From the NCBI RefSeq assembly GCF_963924675.1, contig NC_089226.1:54622205-54686204 (forward strand): a DNA stretch of 64,000 nucleotides, in the 5' to 3' direction. The position numbers and the translations under genes were made by a program. Positions within the stretch are counted from its first letter, which is position 1. Each line of letters starts with the position of its first letter. The notes beneath the pieces are model-generated. The model saw only the letters and a list, made by a program, of their open reading frames with translations, searched no databases and was not told where the DNA came from. Below, one piece after another: positions 1 to 12,104 of the stretch. Origin of the DNA: Phocoena phocoena. Lineage: Eukaryota > Chordata > Mammalia > Artiodactyla > Phocoenidae.

Positions 1-185
1 GGGAGGCAGATTAGACAAATCTCAGCATCCCCCCATCATCATTCCTGAGCAAAGAAAGGGGCTTCCTTACTTGGCAGCTAAGAAAAAGGGCTGTCAGAAC
101 ATGACATTCACTGGCTATTTTTGGCATAGAATCTGAGAATGTTGTCCTAGAAGGAAACTTGTAACTGACCATCAAAGGCAAAGAG
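1..185. other. unassigned
   Basis: No gene, repeat or RNA recognised. Confidence 0.4.
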
Positions 186-189
186 GAAA

Positions 190-375
190 GAGAACTGGCT
201 TTCAGTCAGGCAGACCAGTCCAAATCCTGGCTCTGCCGTGTGACTTTGGCAAGCACCACCATCTCTCTCTGTCTCAATGACTTCATCTAGGAAGTGGGGA
301 TAAAAATACCTGCATTCCCTACATTGTAGAGTGATTATAAGGATGAAGTGAGAAGTACATGGAGAGCGCCTGGCT
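190..375 (+). repeat. MIR SINE
   Basis: Shows the tRNA-derived start (caaatcctggctctgcc), then the core with a decayed tctctgtctcaatgacttc and the end agcgcctggc. Confidence 0.75.
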
Positions 376-424
376 CCCTCCTCTTGGCCCTGTACTTCGT
401 GCTCTCCACACTGGATGGGGAGAT

Positions 425-530
425 CTCTCCTAAAGCAGGGACTACCTCTCACACCTCTATATCCCTGGCCTGCAGCACACTGCTTCCAAGGGGAGCTCCT
501 CAGTTCACATTTGTTGAATAAATGACTGAA
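425..530 (+). repeat. L2 3' end
   Basis: Reads cagggactacctc..., then atatccctggcctgcagcac, and ends in tttgttgaataaatgactgaa, the usual L2 terminus. Confidence 0.6.
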
Positions 531-697
531 CTCCACCTCTTTACCCTTATGCGTGAGGAAACAGGTCCAGAGTGGTGGAGGGACTTGTCCCAGTTACACA
601 GCCAGGGAGGACCCCAGGACCCTTGACTCTCAGCCCTCTCTCTCCCATACACTACGCCTTGTGCATGCCACATTTGGCAAAGCCCTCTTTGCACATT

Positions 698-786
698 GGA
701 GCCTTTCTTCTTCTTCTTCTTCTTCTTCTTCTTCTTCTTCTTCTTCTTCTTCTTCTTCTTCTTCTTTTTTTGGAGCCTTTCTTCTT
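698..786 (+). repeat. (TTC)n microsatellite with flanking duplication
   Basis: About 20 uninterrupted TTC units (706-766) followed by T7. The words ggagcctttcttctt occur on both sides (699-713 and 773-787). Long Ser, Leu and Phe reading frames here are artefacts of the repeat. Confidence 0.9.
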
Positions 787-1360
787 TCAACCTCTTGGTT
801 GGCGAGCAGCAGACTTGGAACAAGAACCCAGGTCTGTCAGGTTCCAAAGCCATGAGCTCATTTTATGAGGTGCACCAAAAGCTCAAGTGGGGCCTAAGCA
901 GCTTTTTAAATCTGTTTCCCAGCCATGAGTTTAGCTAGTTCTGAAGGTGATAAGCATCAGTTGGGAAGATGCCTCACCACCCTACCTCCCTGCATAAATC
1001 TGACGTGGAACAATGGCCAAAATCCGAGGCTGAAGGCCAAATGGCCCTGCCTGCTCCCCTTCAGTAGATCTTTGTTGCCAAAAGCAAAGAAACAGGACAT
1101 ACTCTCTTTCATCAATTCTAAGACACATATTTTTTCACATTCCAACATCTCTGAAATCAGGAGACTTAACAATTGATAGTATCTTTCAATGATAATTGAC
1201 ATTATGTATTCTTATGTGGTAAAACATAAAATAAACTTGTATCTTGAAATTGTCTTAGGTTAAATGAAATCCGACATTAACCAACAGAGGTAATGTCACT
1301 GCAGGTCTGCATACCCTTTCCCCTGGGCTAATTAGACCCTGGAAGCTTTGCCCCTGGCCC
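787..1360. other. unassigned
   Basis: Unique-looking DNA without a gene or recognised repeat. Confidence 0.4.
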
Positions 1361-1364
1361 AACA

Positions 1365-1543
1365 TCCTTATTTTACAGATAGGGAAAATGGCCAGGGCCA
1401 CAAACCAATCAGTGGTAGGGCTGGGTCAGCGTCCTGTGAGCTGGACCTGCTCCTCCCGCCTCCTTTATTGTTATTAACACTTCTAATCCTCACCAGAGCC
1501 CTGTGAGTTAGGAACAATTTACTGTCCCTATTTTCCAGATGAA
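1365..1543 (-). repeat. MIR fragments, one split by an LTR
   Basis: Two minus-strand MIR pieces (1365-1440 and 1470-1543). The second resumes at 2278 (gaagaagctgaggcacagagaag) beyond the inserted LTR. Confidence 0.6.
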
Positions 1544-1625
1544 TGCTATGGGATGAATTTTGTCCCCCCAGAATTCATATGTAGAAGTTATATCCTCCAG
1601 TACCTCAGAATACAACTGTATTTGG

Positions 1626-1744
1626 GGGACTTCCCTGGCGGTCCAGTGGTTAAGACTCTGCGCTTCCACTGCAGTGGGCGCAGGTTCTATTCCTGGTCAG
1701 GGAACTAAAAGCCCGCGTGCTGCATGGTGCAGCCAAAAAAAAAA
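1626..1744 (+). mobile_element. CHR-type SINE (short form)
   Basis: ggggacttccctggcggtcc start, tRNA B-box ggttctattcctgg, A-tail. Duplicated target agaatacaactgtatttgg at 1607-1625 and 1745-1763. Confidence 0.92.
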
Positions 1745-1840
1745 AGAATACAACTGTATTTGGAGGGTATTTTAAGAGGTAATTAAGTTAAAAGAGGTCA
1801 TTAGGATGGACCCTAATCCTATAGGACTGGTGTTCTTTTT

Positions 1841-2037
1841 TTTTTGCGGTACGTGGGCCTCTCACTGTCGTGGCCTCTCCCGTTGCGGAGCACAGGCTCC
1901 AGACGCACAGGCTCAGCGGCCATGGCTCATGGGCCCAGCCGCTCCGCGGCATGTGGGATCTTCCCAGACTGGGGCACGAACCCGTGTCCCCCGCATCGGC
2001 AGGCAGACTCTCAACCACTGCGCCACCAGGGAAGCCC
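1841..2037 (-). mobile_element. CHR-2 SINE
   Basis: Complete in reverse: T-tail, then tgcggtacgtgggcc through gcgccaccagggaagccc. Target copies tggtgttctttt / tagtgttctttt. Confidence 0.92.
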
Positions 2038-2389
2038 TAGTGTTCTTTTAAGAAGAGGAAACTTGGACAGAGACAGACATACGAGGGAAGACCATATGAA
2101 GACACAGGGAGAAGTTGGCCATCTGCAAGCCTAGGAGGGAGGCCTCAGAAGAATCCAATCCTGTTGATGCTTTGATTTTAGATTTCTAACCTCTAAAACT
2201 TTGAGAAAATAAATTTCTGTTATATAAGGCGCACAGTCTGGGGTACTTTGTTATGGTAGCCCTAGCTGACTAGTACAGTGAAGAAGCTGAGGCACAGAGA
2301 AGTAAAGCAGCTAGGAAGAGGCTGAGGGAGGATTTTGCACTCAGCCAGTGGGCTCTATAACCTATGCTCCAAACCACCACCTCCACCGT

Positions 2390-2760
2390 GGAGAAGGCCT
2401 CATGGCTCCAGCCCAAAACAGTGCCACTACCGGAGCGGGCTTGTTCTTCTTGGCCCGCAGGCAGCCTGGTCAGCCTAGATGAGCTCATGGCAGCTCCGCT
2501 GTCTCAGATTCCTCCAGCTGAGTGTGGTATGTCAAGCTGTGATAGGCTTGGGGCAGAGTGGAAAAGATGGACCACAGTGGTGAGGTTGAGAACAGAAAAT
2601 ACACACACACCCCTTGTTCCCACACACACCCCTTGTCTCCTAGAGCACTGTTCTTCCTCCTCTTCACGCTGCCTTGGAATTACACCATAAGGCAAACACA
2701 GTCTAATGTTCAACGCTGGTGTGGATCCTGTCATCAAAAACCCAGTTCCAAGTAACAACT
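2390..2760. other. unassigned, with short CA-rich direct repeat
   Basis: Only a small duplication of acacaccccttgt (about 2604-2637) stands out. Confidence 0.4.
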
Positions 2761-2764
2761 ACCA

Positions 2765-2965
2765 CTGGCCAAGCACCATGAGGAGTGTTACCTATATGAT
2801 CTCATCTAATCTTAACAAAAATCTAAGAAGTCACTAACATAACACTCATTTATAAGTGAAGACACTGAGGCCCATGTAGATTAAACAGCCCAAGGGAATG
2901 AAGCCAGAAAGTGGCAGAGCTAACATTGCAGATCAAGTCTGTCTGATGCAGAAGCCCAGAGCCCT
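2765..2965 (-). repeat. MIR SINE
   Basis: Nearly full length in reverse: gccaagcaccatgagg, tctcatctaatctt, agacactgaggccca, aagtggcagagctaac. Confidence 0.75.
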
Positions 2966-3190
2966 CAAGTTGCACAATACCCAGAGGCTCTGTTTGCACA
3001 AAATAATAGAATTCAATATGACTGCTGCTCCTTGGACTTGTGCAGCATCCCAGAACTGTGAGGCTCCCCTTTCCCCAAACTCCTAGTGTTTTTTTATTTT
3101 CCTTCTAGTTTTATTGAGATGTGATATAATTATACTGAGATATAATTGACATACAGCACTGTATAAATTTAAGGTGTACAGCATAATGAC

Positions 3191-3288
3191 TCCGTGGCAT
3201 GTGGGATCTTAGTTCCTGACCACGGATCAAACCCACACCCCCTGCATTGGAAGTCAGATTCTTAACCACTGGACAACTAGGGGAGCCC
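3191..3288 (-). mobile_element. CHR SINE fragment
   Basis: Reverse 5' part only (gtggcatgtgggatctt to ctaggggagcccc), inside the L1 3' end. No tail or clear TSD. Confidence 0.75.
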
Positions 3289-6202
3289 CTCTTGGTATAT
3301 TTTGGATATTAACCCCTATTGGATGTCTCATTTGCAAATATCTTCTCCTATTCAGTAGGTGGCATTTCATTTTGTTGATAGTAGTTTCCTTCACTTTGCA
3401 AAAGCTTTTTAGCTTGATGTAGTTTTCATTTGTTTATTTTTTGTTTTTTCTCCCTTGCCTGAGGAGACATATCCAAAAAAAAAAATTACTAAGACCGATG
3501 TCAAAGAGCTTACTGCCTGTTTTCTTCTAGAAGTTCTATGGTTTCAGGTCTTACATTTAAGTCTTTAATCCATTTTGAATTTATTTTTCTGCATGGTGTG
3601 AGAGAGTAATCCAGTTTGATTCTTTTGCATGTACCTGTCCAGTTTTCCCAATGCCATTTATTGAAGAGACTGTCATTTCCCATTATATATTCTTCCCTCT
3701 TTTCTCATCCATTAAATGCCCAGGTAAGTGTGAGTTCATTTCTGGGCTCTTTATTTTGTTCCACTGATCTTATGCCAGTACTATACCATTTTGATTATTG
3801 TAGCTTTGTAGCATAATTTGAAATCTGAGCACACAGTACCTCCAGTCTTCTTCTTTCTCAAGACTGCTTTGGCTATTCAGGGTCTTTTGTGTTTCCATAC
3901 AAATTTTAGAATTTTTTTTTCTAGTTCTGTGAAAAATGTCATTGGTATTTTGATAGGGATTTCACTGAATCTGTAGATTGCCTTGGGTAGTATGGTCATT
4001 TTAATAATATTAATTCTTCCAATCCATGAAAACAGTAGCTCTTTCCAGCTGTTTATGTTGTCTTCAATTTCTTTCATCAGTGTCTTTTAGTTTTCAGAAT
4101 ACAGATCTTTTACATCCTAAGTTAGATTTATTCCTATGTATTTTATCCTTTTTGATATGATAGTAAATGTGATTCTTTTTTAATTTCCCTTTCTGACTGT
4201 TTGTTGTTAGTGTATAGTATAGACATGCAACAGATTTCTGTATATTAATTTTGTATCCTGCAACTTTACCAATTTCATTTATGAGTTTTAGTAGTTTTTT
4301 TGGTGATGTCTTTAGGATTTTCTGTGTATAGTATCATGTCTTCAAGCAGTGACCATTTTACTTCCTTTCCAATTTGGATTCTTTTTTTTTTTTTCCAATT
4401 TGGATTCTTTTTGTGTCTCTTTCTTGGCTCATTTCTGTGGCTAGGACTTACAATACTACATTGAATAAAAGTGGTGAGAGTGGGCATCCTTGTCTTGTTC
4501 CTGATCTTAGAGAAAATGCTTTCAGCTTTTTACTGTTGAGTATGATATTAGCTGTGGGCTCATCATATATGGCCTTTATTATGTAGAGGTAGGCTCCCTC
4601 TATACCCACTTTATTGAGAGTTTTTATCATAAATGGATGTTGAATTTTGTCAAAGCTTTTCTACATCTATTGAGATGATCATATGATTTTTTACTCAATT
4701 TGTTAATGGAGTATATTACATTGATTGATTTGCAAATATCGAACCATCCTTGCATCCCTGGGATAAATCCCACTTGATTATGGTGTATGATCCTTCACTG
4801 TATTGTTGAATTTGGTTTGCTAGTATTTTGTTGAGGATTTTTACATCTATCTTCATCAGTGATACTGGCCCATAATTTTCCTTTTGTCTGATATCTTTGT
4901 CTGGCTTTGGTATCTGGGTGATGCTGGCTTTTAGAATGAATTCAGAATTGTTCTTTCCTCTGCAATTTTTGGGAATACTTTCAGAAGGAGTAGTGTTAAC
5001 TCTTCTCTGAATATTTGGTAGAATTCACCTGTGAAGCCATCTGGTCCTGGACTTTGGTTTGTTGGGAGTTTTAAATTACTGATTCAGTTTCATTACTGGT
5101 AATTGATCTGTTCATATTTTCTATTTCTTCCTGGTTCAGTCTTGGGAGAGTGTACCTTTCTAAGAATTTGTCCATTTCTTCTAGGTTGTCCATTTTGGGG
5201 GAGTATAATTCTTCATGGTAGTCTCTTATGACCCTTTGCATTTCTGTGGTGTTGGTTGTAAATTCTCCTTTTTCATTTCTGATTTTATTGATTTGGGTGC
5301 TCTTTTTTCCTTGATGAGTCTGCCTAAAAGTTTATCAATTTTGTTTGCCTTTTCAAAGAACCAGCTCTTGGTTTTATTTATCTTTTCTACTGTCTCATAG
5401 TCTTTTTTTCATTTATTTCTGCTCTGATCTTTATGATTTCTTTCTACTAACTTCAGAATTTGTTTGTTCTTATTTTTCTACTTACATTAGCTGCAAGGTT
5501 AGGTTGTTTATTTGAAATTTGTCTTGTTTCCTGAGATAGGCTTGTGTCACTATAAGAACTGTTTTTGCTGTGGCCCAGTGATTTTGGATCATTGTGTTTT
5601 TGTTTTCATTTGTCTACAGGTAATTTTTTATTTCTTCTTTGATTTCTTCGGTGTTCCATTGGCTGTTTAGTAGCATATTGTTTAGCCTCCATGTGTTTAT
5701 GTTTTTCGCGATTTTTTTTCTTATAGTTGATCTCTAGTCTTATAGTGTTATGGTCAGAAAAGATGCTTGGCATGATTTCAATCTTCTTAAATTTACTGAG
5801 GCTTGTTTTGTGGCCTAGGATGTGCTCTATCCTGGAGAAGGTTCCATGACCACTTGAAAAGAATGTATTCTGCTGCTTTAAATCCATTTGGTCTAAGGTA
5901 TTATTTAAGGCCTGTGTTTCCTTATTTTCTGTCTGGATGATCTGTCCATTGGTGTAAGTGGGTGTTAAAGTCCCCTACTATTATTGTGTTACTGTTGATT
6001 ACACCCCTTTTATGAACGTTAGCATTTGCTTTACATATTGAGGTGGTCCTATGTTGGATGCATATATATTTACAATTGTTATATCTTCTTCTTGGATTGC
6101 TCCCTTGATCCTTATGTAGTATTCTTCTTTGTCTCTTGTAACAGTCTTATTTTAAAGTCTATTTTGTCTCATATAAGTATTGCTACTTTGACTTTCCTTT
6201 TT

Positions 6203-6563
6203 ATATATATATATAAATTTATTTATTTATTTATTTATTTATGGCTGCATTGGATCTTTGCTGCTGCGCGCGGGCTTTCTCTAGTTGTGGTGAGCGGGGG
6301 CTACTCTACATTGCGGTGCATGGGCTTCTCACTGTGGCAGCTTCTCTTGTTGCGGAGCATGGGCTCTAGGTGTGCGGGCTTCAGTAGTTGTGGCACACAG
6401 GTTCAGGAGTTGTGGGTCACGGGCTCTAGACCGCAGGCTCAGCAGTTGTGGCTCACGGGCTTAGTTGCTCTGTGGCATGTGGGATCTTCCCAGACCAGGG
6501 CTCAAACCCGTGTCCCCTGCATTAGCAGGTGGATTCTTAACCACTGTGCCACCAGGGAAGTCC
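6203..6563 (-). mobile_element. CHR-type SINE (long form) inside L1
   Basis: Reverse copy from (TTTA)n tail to caccagggaagtcc. Target copies tactttgactttccttttta at 6184 and tactatgactttcttttta at 6565. Confidence 0.9.
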
Positions 6564-7084
6564 TACTATGACTTTCTTTTTATTTCCATTTGTGTGGAAT
6601 ACCTTTTTCAGTCTGCATGTGTCTCTAGATCTGTGATGAGTTTCTTGTAGGCAGCAATTATATGGATCTTGTTTTTGTATCCATTCAGCCTGTCTGTGTC
6701 TTTTGGTTGGAGCATTTGGTCCATTTACTTTTAAGGTAATTATCAATATGTATGTTCTTATTGTCATTTTGTTAATTGTTTTGGATTTCTTTTGTAGGTC
6801 TTTTTTCCCCTTTCTTCTTTTGTTCTATTCCCTTGCAATTTGATGACTATCTTTAGTGTTATGCTTGGATTCCTTTTTCTTTTTTGTGTGTATATCTATT
6901 ATAGATTTTTGTTTTGTGGTTACCATGAGGGCCTATATATATATATATATATGATTGTTTTAAGTTGCTGGCCCTTGTTCTGGTCAGTTACCATGCCCTG
7001 CCTTGTGTGGAGGCTGCCAGCTGCTGATGGGCAAAGCCAGGTCATGAAGCAGCTGCCTACAGAGCCTCAGGGGTCCCAGGGCTA

Positions 7085-7600
7085 GTATTGGCCCATTGGT
7101 GGGCAGAGCCATGTGCTGGGTGGGTGGTTACAGGACTGGGGTTCCCAGATCTAGTGTTGGCCTGCTGGTGAATGGAGCCAGTTCCTGACATGGCTGGCTG
7201 CTGGGTCTGGGGTACCCCAGAGCTAATGTTGGCCCACTGGTGTGTGGAACTATATCCCAGGGAAGCTGACTTAGGGGTCCAAAATGTCTCAGTGCTGGTG
7301 TTGGCCTGATGATTGGCAGGGACAGTGCCCAGGGGAATCCCAAAGTTAGTGCCTGCCCACTGGTAGGCAGAGCAAAGTCCTCAAGGTCTCTGGCTGCAGG
7401 GCCCTGGGGGTCCCAGAGCTGGTGTTAGCCCATTGGTGGGCAAGACCGGTTCCTGACACAGTTGGCTATAGGGTCTACGGTGTCCTGTAGCTTGTGTCAG
7501 CCCACTTGTGGGTGGTGCCAGATCCCAGGGCAGCTGGCTGAGGGGCCCAAGTTGTCTCAGAGCTGGTGTTGGCCTGATGGTGTGTTGGGTGGGTCCAAGC
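7085..7600 (-). repeat. Tandem ~70-bp repeats in L1 5' UTR
   Basis: Eight diverged units, each with a form of ttggcccactggtgggcagagcc, near 7088, 7152, 7227, 7297, 7352, 7424, 7494 and 7564. They lie in the L1 promoter region. Confidence 0.8.
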
Positions 7601-8614
7601 ACTAATAAGCTAGAGGGAGAATCCCAAAATGGCACTTGCCAGTATCAGTGTTCTCATGGTAGAATGAGCTCCCAAAAATAGCTGCCACCAGTATCTACGT
7701 CCCCAAGGGTGAGCTCTAGTTGCCTCCTGACTCTCTGGGAGACAGATCAGGAGGTGGGTTTAACCCAGGCTCCTTTCAAATTTCTGCTTCTGCTCTGGGT
7801 CCCAGAGTGTGTGAGATTTTGTGTGCATCCTTTAAGAGTGTAGTCTCTACTTCCCACAGCCCTCTGGCTCTCCCAAAAGCAAGGCCTGCAGGCCTTCAAA
7901 GCCAAATGTTCAGGGGGCTCACCTTCCTGGTGCAGGAACCCTGGGCTGGGGAGCCCAATGTGGGGCTTGGACCCCTCAGTCCTTGGAAAGAACCTCTGCA
8001 ATTGTAATTACCCTTCCATTTGTGGGTCACTCACCCAGGGGTATGGGTCTTGACTATCCCACATCTCCACCCCTCCTACCCATCTCACTGTGGTTCTTTC
8101 TTTATATCTAGTTGCAGAAGATCTTTTCTGCCAGTCTTTCAGTCTCTCTCATCAGTAGTTTCTCTGTAATTGTAGTTTTGGTGTGCCTGTGAGAGGAGGT
8201 GAGCTCAGGGTCTTCCTCCTCTGCCATCTTGGCCACCCTCTGCCTCCCACCCTTGTAGTGTTTCTAATCTAAGGATGTAGATGCCATTTCCTAAGACCCT
8301 GTGGGTTATGCACTGTTAGGACTGGGGGCATAGACCTGAGCCTATCCTCCTGGCTGTCACTGCCCATTGGGGAAGACAGGCAAGGAAGCAAAGAATTTCT
8401 ACATAGTGAGATCATTGCAACATTAGAAGGACCAAGGTGAGAGGGGTGAGGGAGAGTTGAGAGAATTAGGGACCATGTTGTAGAGGAAACAGGGAACAGT
8501 CAAAGATACCTCACCTAGGAAGACACCCTTATGATGGGTATTGAAGGATGAGTAGAAGTTTCCTAGGCAGACAAGGCAAGGAAGGGCATTTTAGCCATAA
8601 AGGACATCACGTAC

Positions 8615-8860
8615 GAGTAATAATAATAGCTAATATCAATTAAGTACTCATTATGTGTCAGGCATGATGCTAGGCACTGTAGTTGCATTATTTCATTCAG
8701 TCCTCACAACAACACTCTGCGATAGGTAGTATAACCAGTTTTACAGATAATGAAACTGAGGCTCAGAGAAGGTGATTAACTTGCTCAAAGTCACACAGCT
8801 GTTAATAGTAGGACCTCAAAACCCTGTGTCCTCACCACTACCATGTTACCATCTGTACAG
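8615..8860 (-). repeat. MIR SINE
   Basis: Well preserved reverse copy: tgtgtcaggcatgatgctagg, tcattcagtcctcacaac, gataatgaaactgaggctc, gtcacacagctgttaa. Confidence 0.8.
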
Positions 8861-9480
8861 AAACCTGGAGTTGAGAGTTAATAAAAGAAGTTTAATGTTT
8901 CCTTAATAATTTCTCTGATTTTTCCAACTGTGATTAATGGTTATCAGTTCTTTCTCAAGCCTTTTCTAACCAGAGAGTAGGGGGAGTTTCATGTCTTAGG
9001 ACACAGTGGACTCATGTGACAATGAGATGGGGCAAGAGAAGATGTGCCAAGAGCTTGTTTACATTTGGAAGTTTCTAGGACCTTGTGAAATTTTCAATTT
9101 TTTTTTTGCTTTGCCTTAAAGAAAATCCAAACAAACTGGAAAGCATTTCTTCTCCAATGGCCCCACCATTTTAATAAAAGGGAGGAAGATCCATTTAGTG
9201 AATTCCGTCCAAGTTGACTTGGTGCCCTGCTGGCCAGAGGCCCCCGCTTGAGTTTAGAGTGTTTTGTTCTGCTGTTTTTGAGGACTGGGTTAGCAAAATA
9301 CATCCCAAGATTGTTTGTCTGTTTTTCCCTGTTGCCTCATGACTCCCAGACAAGACTTGCCAAAACTCACTCTCCCACCAGCATTCTCAAAGAAGGCCTC
9401 TTTGGGGTGAGATGTAGACAGAATTAAGAAAGGTTCAAAGTACATGAAGGCTTTTTCAAATGTTCCACGCACAGGCAGCG
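8860..9480. other. unassigned
   Basis: No feature recognised apart from scattered A/T runs. Confidence 0.4.
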
Positions 9481-9484
9481 TGGC

Positions 9485-9625
9485 TGGTGTATGAGAGCAG
9501 GGCTGGGAATCACAAGTCCTGGGATCTGGCTTTGGGTGTTTCTCTCACTTGCTTTGTGATGTGAGTAGGTCCCTCCGCCTCTCTGGACTTGTTTCCTTGT
9601 GTGTGAAAGAGTCGGGTCAGTTACT
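9485..9625 (+). repeat. MIR fragment
   Basis: ctgggatctggctttgggtg, gatgtgagtaggtccctccgcctc and gacttgtttccttg resemble the MIR middle. Confidence 0.55.
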
Positions 9626-9851
9626 CATTCAACAAACATGAACAAAGGACCTTTCACATACAGGTACCATGCTGAGGGTTGGGGATACCAAGGCACGAGA
9701 TGTGGTCCCTGTTTCAGGACAGCTTCCAGGCCGCTACTGGGAGCAACTAGTAAAGGGGGAAAAGAGGAGAGAGGGGAAGCTTCCCTCCCTGGTTGGAGAG
9801 GCAGGTGGGGTCAGGGACAAAATCTAGGAAGTACTTTAAACAGCAAGTAGG

Positions 9852-10205
9852 GGACTTCCCTGGTGGTGCAGTGGTTACGAATCCACCTGTCAGTGCAGGG
9901 GACACAGGTTCAAGCCCTGGTCTGGGAAGATCCCACACGCCATGGAGCAACTAAGCCTGTGCACCACAACTACCAAGCCTGTACCCTAAAGCCCACGAAC
10001 CACAACTACTGAGCCCGTGTGCCACAACTACTGAAGCCCGCGCGCCTAGAGCCTGTGCTCCGTAACAAGAGAAGCCACTGCAATGAGAAGCCCGCACACC
10101 ACAACGAAGAGTAGCCCCCGCTCACTGCAACTAGAGAAAGACTGCGCTCAGCAAGAAAGACACAATACAGCCAAAAATAAATAAACGTATTAAATAAATA
10201 AATAA
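9852..10205 (+). mobile_element. CHR-type SINE (long form)
   Basis: From gggacttccctggtggtgca to an (AAAT)n tail. Target gcaagta is repeated on both sides. Confidence 0.9.
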
Positions 10206-10324
10206 ATGGCAAGTACATTTTGCTAGAGTCAGAAATTAGGGAAAGGCATTCCAGCAGAGCCCAGGCTCTGAGACTGGAAAGAGCAAGACTGCTTCTAAAA
10301 CAGAGGCACTAAAAAAAGGGGTGG

Positions 10325-10580
10325 CTGGGAATGGTTAAGGGTCTGGGCAGACTGCCTGGCTTCAAGTCCTGGCTCTACCACTTGCTGACTATGTGACCTT
10401 CGGCAAACTATTTCACCCCCCTGAGCCTAATTTCCTCATCAGACAACTGGGGATAATAACCATACTCACCGGATAGGGTTCTGTAAGTGTTAGATAAGTC
10501 AATGCACATAAAACACTTAGAACAATGATTGGCACCTTTTACACACTCAATGGATGATAATTATCAATATTGCTATTTTT
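10325..10580 (+). repeat. MIR SINE
   Basis: Near-complete: gcttcaagtcctggctctacc, cttgctgactatgtgacctt, gcctaatttcctcatc, cataaaacacttagaacaatg. Confidence 0.8.
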
Positions 10581-10640
10581 ATTAGTCGAGGCTAGAGACT
10601 AGAGTCTAGGCTAAGGGAATAGACTGAAATATACACTGGG

Positions 10641-10876
10641 GGCTTCCCTGGTGGCGCAGTGGTTGGGGGTCCGCCTGCCGATGCAGGGGGCACGGGTTCA
10701 TGCCCTGGTCCGGGAGGATCCCACGTGCCGTGGAGCGGCTGGGCCCGTGAGCCATGGCTGCTGAGCCTGTGCATCCGGAACCTGTGCATCCGGAGCCTGT
10801 GCTCCGCAACGGGAGAGGCCACAACAGTGAGAGGCCCACGTACTGCAAAAAGTAAATAAATTAAATTAAATTAAAT
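10641..10876 (+). mobile_element. CHR-2 SINE with internal duplication
   Basis: Target aaatatacactggg duplicated at 10627-10640 and 10877-10890. The tract ctgtgcatccggaac/gagc is present twice, an internal 15-bp duplication. The tail is (AAATT)n. Confidence 0.93.
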
Positions 10877-11219
10877 TAAATATACACTGGGACCAGAATA
10901 CGAAGGGTTTTGTGTGTAAGGGTCATTCGATTTAATCACTGAGTGTTTCCTATGTATCTGGCACTGGGGATTCAGTGCTAAACCAGAGACATACCCTGCC
11001 TCTAAGTCAATGCCACAGGGAAGGGCTGCCAGGCAGTATTGAGGGAGGGAATCAGCAGATGTTGAATGTAGTAGAAGCAATCCATGCTGGTATGTGCCTT
11101 TTATCATCATGCAGCCGTTACATAACAGAAAAGGGGCCTGCCCTGATGGAACCTGCATTCAAACATGGAAAGATACCCCATCTTATAATTCCACATGGCA
11201 CAATTGTGACCAGGCACAG

Positions 11220-11640
11220 GCAGTGAACAAGACTTTCCCTAGGGTTCAGGGGACAGCAAAATGGAAATAAACATTAAGAACAACATGAGCTAGATCACAC
11301 TTAGAAAGTCAGGTCCACTCCTCTTCAGCTAGAAACAACCTATGGGAGACCTCTCTCTGTATATCAGAGGCCATTTTCCACCCCACCCAGAGGTCCTATT
11401 CAGCCTATGTAGACTGCTCTGAGTGCCAGCCCCCAGCAAGAGAGCCAGAGAGACAGCTGGTCTTTAACTTGCCTATTTCAAGCGTATCTTTCACATTGAT
11501 TTTCTCTCTTGAACTTAACTGTCCTCTACAATTTTCACAAAGAATCATAACCCCCCTTAAAGGAGAGACTTGCCCTCTGGCTTCAAGGTATCCAGGCCCT
11601 TAGGAAAACGGATGATAAAGTGATTGTAGCAGAAGCTGCT
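11220..11640. other. unassigned
   Basis: No recognised gene or repeat. Confidence 0.4.
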
Positions 11641-11649
11641 GGTTGTCCC

Positions 11650-12100
11650 TTAGTATCCATTTTGCCCCACTCCTTTCTGTAATAGGAGCTCATGAATTTG
11701 TCCACTCAGAAGAAAGACCATATTTTCCAGCCTCCCTTGCTGCTAGCTATGGCCATATGACTAAAATCTGACCAACAGGATGTGAGGAGAAGTGGTGTGG
11801 GTAACTTCTGGGACGAGTCTCTAAAGTGAGGGAGTGTGCCCCTCTTTGTCCCTTCCTTCTTTATGCTGGCTGGAATGGCAGACACATGGCAGGAGCGGCC
11901 ACCACGAACCATGATGTGATGGCCACATGCTGAAGATGGTGGAGCCACAATACGGAAGGAGCTTGGGTCACTGACACCATGGAGTGCTGTATCAGCCCAG
12001 ACTGACAACCTCTACAATTCTATGAGAAAGAGAATGTCAACTTTATTGAAACCACAGTTTGTTTATTTTCACTTGTAGCCAAACCTAATCAAAACAAATA
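11650..12100 (+). repeat. possible old LTR-type repeat
   Basis: ccagcctcccttgctgctag, ctggctggaatggcag and tttattgaaaccacagtttg recall mammalian LTR consensus blocks, but borders are unclear. Confidence 0.35.
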
Positions 12101-12104
12101 TTTC

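Larger units (their letters stand above)
1544..2277 (+). mobile_element. MLT1-like MaLR solo LTR, cut by two SINEs
   Basis: Starts TGCTATGGGATGAATTTTG with the usual gaattcatatgtagaag block. Later blocks are gaagacacagggagaa and aaataaatttctgtt, and it ends cctagctgactagtaca. Flanking 5-bp duplications atgaa (1539-1543) and gtgaa (2278-2282) sit within one MIR. SINEs at 1626 and 1841 were inserted later. Confidence 0.85.
3092..8255 (-). mobile_element. LINE-1 with both ends but no ORF1
   Basis: One insertion flanked by tagtgttt at 3084-3091 and 8256-8263. Reading right to left it shows a 5' UTR (about 6970-8255), an endonuclease start near 6767 (LIITLKVNGPNAPTKRHR), endonuclease C-part (5606-5887), reverse transcriptase part ([16 protein letters not shown], near 4460) and post-RT region (3877-4077). 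The frames are broken by stops and frameshifts. ORF1 should lie between 5' UTR and ORF2, but only about 200 bases of AT-rich DNA are there. A SINE sits at 6203-6563 and a SINE fragment at 3191-3288. The element is dead. Confidence 0.93.

Noticed and set aside
553..938. Overlapping frames encoding runs of Ser, Leu or Phe
   Set aside because: They are produced by the TTC/T microsatellite and have no other protein features.
6026..6571. 181-codon plus-strand frame
   Set aside because: It reads through L1 antisense and a reversed SINE; no homology to host proteins.
7085..7600. CRISPR-like spacing of repeats
   Set aside because: Units are diverged and contiguous, and this is a mammalian L1 promoter.
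7128..7635. Proline-rich minus-strand frames near 7.1-7.6 kb
   Set aside because: They arise from the tandem repeats of the L1 5' UTR, which is non-coding.
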